Shown here piece by piece: positions 8,318 through 16,220 of a DNA stretch of 64,000 bases. Made by a program: the position numbers and the translations under genes. The notes below the pieces were generated by a model. The model did no database searches, was not told where the DNA came from, and saw nothing but the letters and a program-made list of their open reading frames with translations. Location: the NCBI GenBank assembly GCA_963828445.1, contig CAWHFP010000021.1, positions 186,001 through 250,000 on the forward strand, in the 5' to 3' direction. The stretch's first letter is position 1. Each line of letters starts with the position of its first letter. The stretch is from Bog-532 sp963828445 (GTDB lineage Bacteria > Actinomycetota > Actinomycetes > Streptosporangiales > Streptosporangiaceae).

Positions 8318-9130
8318 TCAGCCGTAGGCGTGCCGGAGCAGGGCGCGGCGCAGGGCGGGCACGAAGGCGACCGTGATGAGCAGGGTGACCACGGCCGCCG
8401 ACAGGAAGCTGCCGGCGCCGCCGGTCTGGGTGGCGGTGGGCGGGGCCGCCACGGCCAGGTAGGTCAGTCCCGCGGTCAGGGCGCCGAACAGGCAGGCGGC
8501 CACCGTGGGCACGAACGCTTCCGGCAGCAGGTCGGCGCGCAGGCCACGCTGGCGCTGGTAGCGGCGGGCCAGCAGGTAGCCGCCCAGCAGAACCAGGCCG
8601 GGGACCAGCGTGAGCAGGCGCAGATCGACCGCGTCGCTGCTGGTCTCCAGCACGGCGGCCTGGCCGCAGTTCTGGGCCTGGGACCAGATGTGCAGCCAGT
8701 GCGCGCAGGCCCGCTGGCCCGCCCCGGCGGCCGCGGCCGGGCTGCCACCGACGAACTGCGGCCCCAGGACCTGGTTCATGACCAGGGCGACCAGGCCGCT
8801 GCCGGCCACCGCCAGCACCGCGATCGTGGCCAGCTGCCAGGCGGTCATGATCAGCTCTCCGAACACGGCCAGCGGCGGGACCCGCCTGGTGTGGGCGCGG
8901 ACCACGGCGCGGACGGAGCCGAAGCTGGAGATCGCGGCCTCCTGGGCTTCGAACTCGGTCAGGCCGGCCTCGATCCCGGCGGCGGTGGCCTCGCGCAGGT
9001 GGTCTTCGGCTTCGGCGATGATGCGGCGAGCCTGCCGCGGCGTGGTGCGCAGGCTGGCGTACAGCTGGTCCAGGTAATCCTCGACCGGGTCGCCGGCGGA
9101 GCGGCGTTCGGGGTGGCGTGCGGGGTTCAT
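8318..9130 (-). CDS. HAAS-domain membrane protein (PadR partner)
   Basis: A 270-residue protein. The N-terminal 90 residues (VEDYLDQLYASLRTTPRQARRIIAEAEDHLREA...EFEAQEAAISSFGS) match the HAAS signalling domain that partners PadR regulators. Several hydrophobic segments follow (TAWQLATIAVLAVAGSGLVALV; LLTLVPGLVLLGGYLLA; VPTVAACLFGALTAGLTYLAV; FLSAAVVTLLITVAFV). The start ATG 9130 overlaps the padR stop codon (ATGA), so translation is coupled. The PadR protein probably controls this gene; the membrane part's role is unknown. Confidence 0.8.
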   Translation of the reverse strand: MNPARHPERRSAGDPVEDYLDQLYASLRTTPRQARRIIAEAEDHLREATAAGIEAGLTEFEAQEAAISSFGSVRAVVRAHTRRVPPLAVFGELIMTAWQLATIAVLAVAGSGLVALVMNQVLGPQFVGGSPAAAAGAGQRACAHWLHIWSQAQNCGQAAVLETSSDAVDLRLLTLVPGLVLLGGYLLARRYQRQRGLRADLLPEAFVPTVAACLFGALTAGLTYLAVAAPPTATQTGGAGSFLSAAVVTLLITVAFVPALRRALLRHAYG

Positions 9131-9450
9131 GCCAGACCTCCTACGACGGCGCGGACACCGGCGGAGAAGCGGCGCCACTCGGTACGCTCGGCGGCCAGAG
9201 CTTCGGCCCCGGCGTCGGTCAGCGCGTAGACCCGCCGCCGCCGGCCCTCCCCCTCGGCCCAGGAACTGGCCAGCAGCTTGGCGTCCTCCAGCCGGTGCAG
9301 GGCCGGGTAGATCGTGCCTTCGGGCAGGTCGAAAGTGCCCTCGCTGCGATCGCGCAGGGCGGTGATGATGGCGTAGCCGTGGGCCGGCCCGGCCGACAGG
9401 ACGGACAGCAGCAACAGGTCCAGGTGACCCTTGATCCGTTCGCGATTCAT
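9127..9450 (-). CDS. PadR-family transcriptional regulator
   Basis: A 107-residue protein with the compact PadR winged helix: LDLLLLSVLSAGPAHGYAII, FDLPEGTIYPALHRLEDAKLL and RRRVYALTDAGAEAL. It lacks the long C-terminal domain of classical PadR and so belongs to the short (PadR-s2) class paired with HAAS proteins. It overlaps the following HAAS gene by 4 bp. Probably an autorepressor. Confidence 0.92.
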   Translation of the reverse strand: MNRERIKGHLDLLLLSVLSAGPAHGYAIITALRDRSEGTFDLPEGTIYPALHRLEDAKLLASSWAEGEGRRRRVYALTDAGAEALAAERTEWRRFSAGVRAVVGGLA

Positions 9451-9458
9451 ACCTCGGA

Positions 9459-9487
9459 ATTCTAGGCATCGAATTACTAGGTGTCCA
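9459..9487 (-). promoter_or_regulatory. padR promoter, probably leaderless
   Basis: TGGACA (9487-9482), a 17-bp spacer and TAGAAT (9464-9459) on the minus strand. Only 8 nt separate the -10 box from the ATG at 9450, so transcription should begin at or next to the start codon. CCTAG is repeated within the promoter (CCTAGTAATTCGATGCCTAG) and may be the PadR site. Confidence 0.6.
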
Positions 9488-9542
9488 GTGGATTGGGCGG
9501 TGAGTGGCGGGTGCCGGTTGACGAGGGGCGGGGTCGGCGGCT

Positions 9543-9610
9543 CGCTTCTTGCTGTTATCAGGAGGTGGGGCGGGGCGGGTTTCAGCGCTCAGCGCTTCTT
9601 GCTGTTATCA
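9543..9610. repeat. 18-bp direct repeat, 50 bp apart
   Basis: CGCTTCTTGCTGTTATCA occurs at 9543-9560 and 9593-9610 in the 240-bp stretch between padR and the aldo/keto reductase gene. That stretch otherwise holds no gene. The repeats could be regulator sites for the reductase at 9729 or a local duplication. Confidence 0.7.
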
Positions 9611-9728
9611 ATTAGGGGCGGGAGGGTGGCCCTGGTGGTCCCAGGAAGATGAGGGGTCTGGCTGGGCGGGGGTTCGCGGGGCAGAGTGAAGGAGTTCGCG
9701 GCAGGCCGTCGTGGGCAGGAAGGGACTT

Positions 9729-10595
9729 ATGACTGACCAACTTCCCGGGGGACGGTACCCGGTTGGAGACTTTGAGCTGACCCGGGTCGGCTACGGGGCC
9801 ATGCAGCTGGCCGGGCCGCACGTGTTCGGGCCGCCGAAGGACCGTGATGAAGCCATCGCCGTGCTGCGGACCGCGGTTGAGCTGGGCATCAACCACATCG
9901 ACACGTCCGACTACTACGGGCCGTACGTGACCAACGAGATCATCCGGGAGGCGCTGTCGCCGTACCCGGAGGACCTGCACATCGTGACCAAGGTCGGGGC
10001 CCGGCGCGACGAGCAGGGCGGCTGGCCACCCGCGCGCAGCCCGGAAGAGCTGCGGCAGCAGGTGCACGACAACCTGGACCACCTCGGCCTGGACGCGCTG
10101 GATGTGGTGAACCTGCGGATGGGCGGGTTCGACGGCGCCGAGCCGGGCTCGATCGCCGAGCAGTTCACCGCCCTGGCCGAGCTGCGGGAGCAGGGGCTGA
10201 TCCGGAACCTGGGCATCAGCACGGTCAACGCCGAGCAGCTGGCCGAGGCGCAGTCGATCGCGCCGGTGGTGTGCGTGCAGAACATGTACAACGTCGCCCA
10301 GCGCAGCGACGACGACCTGGTCGACCTGACCGCGCGGCAGGGTGTCGCGTTCGTGCCCTACTTCCCGCTGGGCGGGTTCTCACCGCTGCAGTCCAGCGAG
10401 CTGGAGGGGGTGGCCAAGCGGCTGGGCGCGACCCCGCTGGCGGTGGCGCTGGCTTGGCTGCTGCACCGATCGCCGAACATCCTCCTCATCCCGGGCACTT
10501 CGTCGGTGGCGCACCTGCGCGACAACGTGGCCGGGGCCGGGCTGGAACTGCCCGCGGACGCGCTGGCCGAACTGGACAAGATCGCCAGCGACTGA
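9729..10595 (+). CDS. Aldo/keto reductase
   Basis: A 288-residue AKR. Start ATG 9729 follows AGGAAGGG. Catalytic residues of the fold are visible: Asp in NHIDTSDYYG with Tyr four or five residues on, Lys in HIVTKVG, and the GISTVNAEQL and IPGTSSVAHLRDN cofactor-binding stretches near the C-terminus. It belongs to the group of NADPH-linked oxidoreductases with broad carbonyl specificity (YdbC/Tas-like). Convergent with the SDR at 10614. Confidence 0.9.
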   Translation: MTDQLPGGRYPVGDFELTRVGYGAMQLAGPHVFGPPKDRDEAIAVLRTAVELGINHIDTSDYYGPYVTNEIIREALSPYPEDLHIVTKVGARRDEQGGWPPARSPEELRQQVHDNLDHLGLDALDVVNLRMGGFDGAEPGSIAEQFTALAELREQGLIRNLGISTVNAEQLAEAQSIAPVVCVQNMYNVAQRSDDDLVDLTARQGVAFVPYFPLGGFSPLQSSELEGVAKRLGATPLAVALAWLLHRSPNILLIPGTSSVAHLRDNVAGAGLELPADALAELDKIASD

Positions 10596-10613
10596 AGGAC
10601 CTGAAGGTCTGAG

Positions 10614-11417
10614 TTAGAGGGCCAGTCCCCCGTCGACCGGGATGACGGCGCCGGTCATGGCGCTGGCGCCGTCCCCGGCCAGGAAGGCCAGCACCGCGGC
10701 GACCTCGGCCGGGTCGAGCAGGCGGCCCAGGGGCTGCTGGGCGGCGAACGTCTCCTTGGACGGCAGATCGTAGAGCCGGGCGCTCTCGTCCAGGATCGGG
10801 GTGGCGGTGGAGCCGGGACTGACCGCGTTGGCGGTGACGCCGCTGTCGCGGAGTTCGGCGCCGAGGGCGCGGATGAAGCCGGCCACCCCGGATTTGGCCG
10901 CGCAGTAGGCGGCCAGCATGGGCAGGCCACGGGTGGCGGCGGCCGAAGCCACGGCCAGGAACCGGCCGCGACGCGGTTCGGGGTGGCGCAGCAGCGCGGG
11001 CACGGCCACCCGGGCCAGGTTGATGACGCCGCCGAGGTCGATGTCGAGCACGGCTTGTTCCTGGCCGGCCGGCACCTCCCAGGCGGGGACGCCGCCCGCG
11101 ATGACCCCGGCCACGGCCAGGGCCGCGTCCAGATGACCCCATTGGTCTTCGGCGACGGCGACGGCCCGGGCCAGCGCGTCCACGTCGCGGACGTCAGCCT
11201 GGGCGGCGATCACGTTCGGGCCCGCGTCGGTCGCGACCTGCTCCAGCTCGGTGCGGGTGCCCAGCTTGTAGGGCAGGTGCGGGTCGTCGGTGGCCCGGTC
11301 AACGGCCAGGACCCGCCAGCCCGCCTCGGCCAGGGTGGCCACGGTGGCGGCGCCGATCCCGCGGGCCGCCCCGGTGACGAGGGCTACGCGGGGTTCAGGA
11401 GTTTCCGGGGTGGCCAT
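10614..11417 (-). CDS. Mycofactocin-associated SDR oxidoreductase (TIGR04504-like)
   Basis: A 267-residue short-chain dehydrogenase: cofactor motif VTGAARGIGAA, NADVR-type QADVRD, active site S..Y..K (SAAATRGLPMLAAYCAAKSG) and a C-terminal VTGAVIPVDGGLAL-like end. The unusual insert YKLGTRTELEQVA and the sequence HPEPRRGRFLAVASAAATRGLPM match the SDR group that occurs beside mycofactocin genes, where the nicotinamide stays bound and mycofactocin recycles it. Its 5' end overlaps mftE by 23 bp, so it is the last gene of the mycofactocin operon here. Confidence 0.85.
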   Translation of the reverse strand: MATPETPEPRVALVTGAARGIGAATVATLAEAGWRVLAVDRATDDPHLPYKLGTRTELEQVATDAGPNVIAAQADVRDVDALARAVAVAEDQWGHLDAALAVAGVIAGGVPAWEVPAGQEQAVLDIDLGGVINLARVAVPALLRHPEPRRGRFLAVASAAATRGLPMLAAYCAAKSGVAGFIRALGAELRDSGVTANAVSPGSTATPILDESARLYDLPSKETFAAQQPLGRLLDPAEVAAVLAFLAGDGASAMTGAVIPVDGGLAL

Positions 11418-12105
11418 CGGGCCAGCTTTCCAGGTGGGCGGTCAGGTCGGCCAGCAGGTCACGGAGCATGGCGGCGCCCTCGTCGGCGGAGGCGCCGGCC
11501 GGGTCGCCGAGGACGCCGTTGGGGCTGACGCCGTGCACGGCGGTGGCGCGCAGGGCGGGCATGAGCTCGGCGATGGGGGTGGTGTTGCCGGCCTCGGCCC
11601 GGTTCAGGCGGACCGTGCCGGGGGCCAGGGCCAGTTGCAGCGAGGTCTCGGCCCGGCCCGCGTGCGCGTCGCCGCGCCAGCGGGGCAGCCACACCGACAC
11701 ATCGCGGGACTCGGCCCGCAGCCGGGCCACGGCCCGGCGGACGGCTTCGGTGTTGCCGCCGTGGGTGGACACCAGCAGCACCCGGGCGAAGGTGCGGGTG
11801 GCCGACCGGCCCAGCTCGACCAGCAGCAGTTCGGTGGCCTCCTGGCCGATGGAAATCGTGCCCGCGAAGCCCTCGTGCTCACCGCTCGACCCGTAAGCCA
11901 GGGGTGGCGCGACCACCACCGAGGCGGACTCGGCACCCAGCCGGGCACACAACGCCACGGCCAGGTCGGCGTCGGTGGACAGGGGCAGGTGCGGCCCGTG
12001 CTGCTCGGTCGAGCCGACCGGCACGACCAGCACCGCGCCGGCCGCGGCCCGCTCGGCGGCCTCGGGTGAGGTCAGCGTGCCCAATTGGGTGCTCGGCTGG
12101 GTCAA
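11395..12105 (-). CDS. mftE: Mycofactocin precursor peptide peptidase MftE (creatininase family)
   Basis: A 236-residue creatininase-fold metallopeptidase. Metal ligands appear in VPVGSTEQHGPHLPLSTDADLA, AYGSSGEHEGFAGT and LVSTHGGN. MftE releases the C-terminal Val-Tyr dipeptide modified by MftC so that it can cyclise to the mycofactocin core. The start is TTG 12105, which overlaps the stop of the upstream monooxygenase gene (TTGA), so translation is coupled. Located 5 kb from mftA with four other genes between. Confidence 0.9.
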   Translation of the reverse strand: MTQPSTQLGTLTSPEAAERAAAGAVLVVPVGSTEQHGPHLPLSTDADLAVALCARLGAESASVVVAPPLAYGSSGEHEGFAGTISIGQEATELLLVELGRSATRTFARVLLVSTHGGNTEAVRRAVARLRAESRDVSVWLPRWRGDAHAGRAETSLQLALAPGTVRLNRAEAGNTTPIAELMPALRATAVHGVSPNGVLGDPAGASADEGAAMLRDLLADLTAHLESWPDGHPGNS

Positions 12106-12416
12106 GAAAGCTGGCCCTTGGCGGGATCGCCGGCCGGGACGGCGTCGAGCCGGAGGACCACGGTGGGGGCGGCCAGTTTGTCGCCGATGGCCGCGTTGAA
12201 CTCGCGCATCGCGGGCGCTTCAGTGCCGTGTTTCTTCAGCGCCTCCCGGGAGGTCCAGCGCTCGACCATCACCAGGTGCTCGTCGTCGGTGTGCAGCGCG
12301 TACAGCTCGCAACCGTCCTCGGCGTGGACCAGCGGGATGGCCTGCTGCATAGCGGCGATGACCTCGTCCCGGTACTCGGGCTTGGGCGTGATGGTGGCAA
12401 CGACGACGACGGGCAT
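12102..12416 (-). CDS. Antibiotic-biosynthesis-monooxygenase (ABM) domain protein
   Basis: A 104-residue ferredoxin-like fold protein of the ABM/quinol monooxygenase type: VVVVATITPKPEYRDEVIAAM, AEDGCELYALHTDDEHLVMVERW and the usual 'W.s..al..H' helix (TSREALKKHGTEAPAM). Such proteins oxidise quinols without a cofactor or act as small redox accessory proteins. ATG 12416 follows AGGAGGAG. It sits between the VWA gene and mftE in one transcript. Confidence 0.83.
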   Translation of the reverse strand: MPVVVVATITPKPEYRDEVIAAMQQAIPLVHAEDGCELYALHTDDEHLVMVERWTSREALKKHGTEAPAMREFNAAIGDKLAAPTVVLRLDAVPAGDPAKGQLS

Positions 12417-12446
12417 GGCTCCTCCTGGGTGGACAGTGCTGATGGG

Positions 12447-13160
12447 TCAGCCGGCGAACAGCGTAGTGAGGGCGGGGGCGATGTCGCGGTAGGTGGCGGC
12501 CCGCAGCAGCCGGCCGTGGCCGAACCGGGCCAGGTCGCGGGCCAGGTCGGGGTCCTGCTCGCCCGAGGTGTCCAGCAGCACGTCGAGGCGCGGCAGCCGG
12601 GCCGCGAACGGCCGTGGGTCCGGGCCGGCGTTGTGCACGCAGTCCGACAGCAGCAGCACCCGGGCGTCCCGGGCCGGGACCCGGGCCAGCTCGCGCGCGG
12701 CCACCTGGAGCGGGAAGGCCACGTTGGTCAGGCCCTTGGCCGGGATGCGGAGCATGGTGTCGAGCAGTTGCGGTGGCACGACCCGGTGGCCGAGGTGGTT
12801 CAGGACCGCGGCATCGGACCAGAACGCGACCACGGCCAGGTCGTCGCGGGCCAGCTCGGCCGCTAGCGCGCCGACGGTGGCGGCGGCGGTGCGGACCCGC
12901 TCGCCGCGCATGGAGCCGGACACGTCGACCAGCAGCACCACCGACCGGCGGGTGCGGACCCGCTCGCGGACGATGATGTCGTCCTCCTCCGGCACCGGGT
13001 GCTCGGCCAGCTGGTCGATGGTGCGGTCCAGGTCGATGTCGTCGGAGCCGCCCCGGTAGCGGAGGCTGGCCAGCTCACCCACGCCGCGGCGGGCGGTCAC
13101 GTCCCGGCGGGGCCGGGGCACGGCCAGCCGGGTAGCGATCTGCCGGGCCCGGCGCAGCAC
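12447..13160 (-). CDS. VWA-domain protein (CoxE-like), true start uncertain
   Basis: From GTG 13160 there are 237 residues with a VWA fold: MIDAS motif DVSGSMRG, later Thr in KGLTNVAF and Asp in LLLSDCVHN. Coding-quality sequence in the same frame continues upstream as far as the stop codon of moxR at 13434 (DEEPTLLEPSRGGSGGFVIS and so on), but this stretch has no ATG, GTG or TTG. The real start may be TTG 13437 (overlapping the moxR stop, as TTGA) with one extra base downstream, or CTG 13376, which has GGAG six bases upstream. MoxR/VWA pairs act as chaperones that insert metals or activate oxidoreductases. Confidence 0.78.
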   Translation of the reverse strand: MLRRARQIATRLAVPRPRRDVTARRGVGELASLRYRGGSDDIDLDRTIDQLAEHPVPEEDDIIVRERVRTRRSVVLLVDVSGSMRGERVRTAAATVGALAAELARDDLAVVAFWSDAAVLNHLGHRVVPPQLLDTMLRIPAKGLTNVAFPLQVAARELARVPARDARVLLLSDCVHNAGPDPRPFAARLPRLDVLLDTSGEQDPDLARDLARFGHGRLLRAATYRDIAPALTTLFAG

Positions 13161-13433
13161 CTCGGGATCGGGGGTGGCCTCGTCGGGCGGCGCGGCCAGC
13201 AGCGTGCCCTGCTCCCCCGTTTCGGCGGGCGCGCCCCGGCCGGGACGCGGGCGGCCCCGGCCGGGCCGCTGACGGTCACCGCCGGAGATGACGAAGCCGC
13301 CCGAGCCGCCCCGGCTGGGTTCGAGCAGGGTGGGCTCCTCGTCGAGAACCTTGGGCCGGCGCCGCAGCGGCTTCAGCTGCTGCTCCGGGCGGCGGCCCCT
13401 CCGCTGCCGGGGCGAGTCGGCCTCGACCGCTCT

Positions 13434-14384
13434 TCAACCGGGCTCGGCGGTGGCCGGCTCCAGGATGAAGTGGTCCTCCCAGATCTGCCGCAGGACCTGC
13501 TCGGGGGTGGCTTCCACGGTCTCGTCCAGGAAGATGCGGCCCGACAGCGCCACCACCATGGCATCGAAGACGATGTCCGGGTAGTGCTCGCCGGGCTCGG
13601 CCGGGTCGTCGGTGCCGCTGGTGGCGGCGGCCAGCTCGAGCAGCTGGCCGGCGACCAGGGTCGTGTCGATGGCCCCGCGCACGCTGCTGCCCTGCCGGAT
13701 GTCCTCGTGCTCGCGGGTGGCCCGGGTGACCGCCACCGCGTCGGCGATCAGCCGGTCGCGCTGGCGGGCGGGCAGGTCGGGCACTGGGGCCCGCAGCGCG
13801 ACGATGCCCCGTTCGGCGGCGGCGTCCTGGTAGCTGATGGCCAGCCGGCACATCCGGTCGTGGACCGAGGTCGACAGCCGGGTGGTGCCCACGTTGTCGA
13901 ACGGGTTCATCGAGGCGATGACCCGGAACGTGGGCAAGGCGACCACGGTGTCGGCCCGGGGCACCGCGATCTGGCGTTCGGCCATCGCGGTGAGCAGGGT
14001 GTTCAGCGTGTCCTCGGGGGCGCGGTTGAACTCCTCGATGTACAGGAAGCCACCGGACCGCATGGCCTCCAGCAGCGGGCCGTCCACGAAGTTGTCGGCG
14101 CTGTAGTCCTCGCGCAGGACCCGGGCCGGATTGTGGTGGCCGACCAGCTTGGCCGGGGTCAGGTCGGCGTTGCCTTCCACGAACACCAGCGGGATGCCCC
14201 ACTCGGCGGTGATGGCCCGCAGCAGCGTGCTCTTGCTGGTCCCGGGCGGTCCCTCGAGCACGATGTCGCGTCCGGCGGCGACCGCCGCGAGCACGAGGTC
14301 CAGCTCGTGCTCGCGGCCCACGAGGTGCGGCCGGACCCGGTCGCGGACGGCCGTGATCCTCATCGCACCTAGCGCTGACGTCAC
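13434..14384 (-). CDS. MoxR-family AAA+ ATPase
   Basis: A 316-residue MoxR ATPase: Walker A GPPGTSKSTLL, Walker B FLYIEEFNRAP (EEF in place of the common DEI), sensor 1 VIASMNPFDN and an arginine-rich C-terminal lid. Start GTG 14384 is chosen because GAGAGGAG precedes it; ATG 14363 is the alternative. With the downstream VWA protein it forms the CoxD/CoxE or MoxR/VWA type of ATP-driven maturation pair. Its place among mycofactocin genes suggests that it activates a mycofactocin-linked dehydrogenase, which is inference. Confidence 0.9.
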   Translation of the reverse strand: MTSALGAMRITAVRDRVRPHLVGREHELDLVLAAVAAGRDIVLEGPPGTSKSTLLRAITAEWGIPLVFVEGNADLTPAKLVGHHNPARVLREDYSADNFVDGPLLEAMRSGGFLYIEEFNRAPEDTLNTLLTAMAERQIAVPRADTVVALPTFRVIASMNPFDNVGTTRLSTSVHDRMCRLAISYQDAAAERGIVALRAPVPDLPARQRDRLIADAVAVTRATREHEDIRQGSSVRGAIDTTLVAGQLLELAAATSGTDDPAEPGEHYPDIVFDAMVVALSGRIFLDETVEATPEQVLRQIWEDHFILEPATAEPG

Positions 14385-14404
14385 CTGGGCTCCTCTCCAG
14401 CCGG

Positions 14405-15244
14405 TTACTTGAGCAGCGAACCGGCGTCGACCGGCAGCGTAACTCCGGTGATGTAACGGGCTTCGTCCGAGGCCAGGAACAGCACCGCGTTGGAGATGTC
14501 CCGTGGCTCCACCCACCTGATCGGCAGCGCGTTCAGGGTCTGGAATCGCTCCCCGATCACGTCCTTGGTGCGCTGCTCCGGGGTCAGGTCCGGGGAGAAC
14601 AGCTCGTAGGTGGCGGAGTTGTGAATCATGTCGGTGTTGACGGTGGTCGGGTGGACCGAGTTGGCCCGGATGAAGTCCGGGGCCAGCTCGACGGCCAGCA
14701 CCCGCATCAGCCCGACCACACCGTGCTTGGCCGCGGTGTAGTGGGCCATGTTCTCGAACGGCATCAGCCCGGCGGTGGAGCTGGTCAGCACGATCGAGCC
14801 GCCCTGGCCGCCCGCCTTCAGGTGCGGGATGGCCGCCTTGGCCGCGTGCCAGACCCCGGTCAGGTTGACGTCGATCATGTCCTGCCAGGTCTGCTCCTCC
14901 AGCACGTCGGCCCGGCCGAAGCTGAAGATGCCGGCGTTGGCGGCCACGATGTCCAGCCGCCCGAGCTGGGCCACTCCCTCGTCCAGGGCCGCCTTGACCG
15001 CGCCGTAGTCCCGCACGTCAGCCTGGGTAGCGACGATGCGGCGGTCCAGCGCCTCGACTTCCTTGACCGTCTCGGCCAGGTCGTCCGGGGTGGCCATCGC
15101 GTAGGGCACGGTGTCGATCTGCCCGGCCAGGTCGACCGCGATGATGTCCGCGCCCTCCTCGGCCAGCCGGATCGCGTGGCTGCGGCCCTGGCCGCGGGCC
15201 GCGCCGGTGACGAAGGCAACCTTGCCTTCTACTCGTCCTGCCAT
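14405..15244 (-). CDS. Mycofactocin-coupled SDR oxidoreductase (TIGR03971-like) 1
   Basis: A 279-residue SDR with TGAARGQGRSHA (cofactor loop), the long insert IDTVPYAMATPDDLAETVKEV, ATQADVRD, active site SSTAGLMPFENMAHYTAAKHG and the end GVTLPVDAGSLLK. The RGQGRSHA loop plus the insert after beta-2 define the mycofactocin-coupled SDR group, which keeps its nicotinamide tightly bound and passes electrons to mycofactocin. The start ATG 15244 lies 27 bp downstream of the preceding paralogue, which is clearly a duplicate. Confidence 0.9.
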   Translation of the reverse strand: MAGRVEGKVAFVTGAARGQGRSHAIRLAEEGADIIAVDLAGQIDTVPYAMATPDDLAETVKEVEALDRRIVATQADVRDYGAVKAALDEGVAQLGRLDIVAANAGIFSFGRADVLEEQTWQDMIDVNLTGVWHAAKAAIPHLKAGGQGGSIVLTSSTAGLMPFENMAHYTAAKHGVVGLMRVLAVELAPDFIRANSVHPTTVNTDMIHNSATYELFSPDLTPEQRTKDVIGERFQTLNALPIRWVEPRDISNAVLFLASDEARYITGVTLPVDAGSLLK

Positions 15245-15271
15245 GGTGGGTAGCTCCTCCTTCGGGGGTGG

Positions 15272-16087
15272 TTACTTCTTGTTGGTGAAGCCGGCGTCGA
15301 CCGGCACGGTGATCCCGGTGACGTAGCGGGCGTCGTCGGAGACCAGCCAGGCGATGGCGTTGGAGATGTCGACCGGCTCGACCATGGCGACCGGGAGCGC
15401 GTTGGCCATCGCATTGCCCAGCGACGGGTCCTGGGCCAGGAACTCCTGCATGGCCTCGTTGACCACCATCGGGGTGTTGACCCCGGTCGGGTGCACGCTG
15501 TTGACCCGGATCGAGTGCGGGGCCAGGTTGTTGGCGTAGGAGCGCATCAGGCCGACCACGCCGTGCTTGGCCGCGGTGTAGCCCAGGCCGCCCCGGCTCG
15601 GGCCGCCGATGCCGTTGATGCCCGCGGTCGAGCTGGTCAGCACGATCGCGCCGCCCTGGCCGTGCTCGATCATGGACGGGATCGCGGTCTGGACCGTGTT
15701 GAACACGCCGGTCAGGTTGACGTCGACCACGTCCTGCCAGGCGTCGTGGGTCTCGCGGGTGGCCAGCGGGGCGATGCCCGCGTTGGCCAGCACGATGTCG
15801 ACCGGGCCCAGCTCGGCCAGGCCGGCCTCGAAGGCAGCCTTGAGGCCGGCCTCGTCCCGCACGTCGGCCTGCTGGGCGAAGATCCGCCGGTCCAGGCCTT
15901 CCACTTGCTTGACCGTCTCGGCCAGGTCGTCGGGGGTGGCCATCGGGTAGGGCACGGATTCGATCTGCCGGCAGATGTCCACGGCGATGATGTCCGCGCC
16001 CTCTTGGGCCAGCCGGACCGCGTGACTGCGGCCCTGGCCGCGCGCGGCTCCGGTGATGAAGGCGACTTTGCCGTCCAGCTTTCCCAT
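15272..16087 (-). CDS. Mycofactocin-coupled SDR oxidoreductase (TIGR03971-like) 2
   Basis: A 271-residue paralogue of the next gene downstream: TGAARGQGRSHA, PYPMATPDDLAETVKQVE, QQADVRDE, SSTAGINGIGG...GYTAAKHG and GITVPVDAGFTNKK. ATG 16087 is preceded by GGAAAGGA. The two SDRs probably oxidise related alcohols or carbonyls, re-oxidised through mycofactocin. A 133-bp gap with GC-rich inverted repeats separates this gene from mftC, so a terminator or attenuator there is possible. Confidence 0.9.
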   Translation of the reverse strand: MGKLDGKVAFITGAARGQGRSHAVRLAQEGADIIAVDICRQIESVPYPMATPDDLAETVKQVEGLDRRIFAQQADVRDEAGLKAAFEAGLAELGPVDIVLANAGIAPLATRETHDAWQDVVDVNLTGVFNTVQTAIPSMIEHGQGGAIVLTSSTAGINGIGGPSRGGLGYTAAKHGVVGLMRSYANNLAPHSIRVNSVHPTGVNTPMVVNEAMQEFLAQDPSLGNAMANALPVAMVEPVDISNAIAWLVSDDARYVTGITVPVDAGFTNKK

Positions 16088-16220
16088 GAGGGAGTCCTTT
16101 CCGGGGTGAATCCTCCTGATTTGTTCGGCGCTCGCAGGCAGGCGCCGACACCGGTGCGGCAGCACCGGTGAGCGCGGGGAGCGGGATGGAGCTTGGCGCC
16201 CGGACGGGGGGCGCCGGCTC

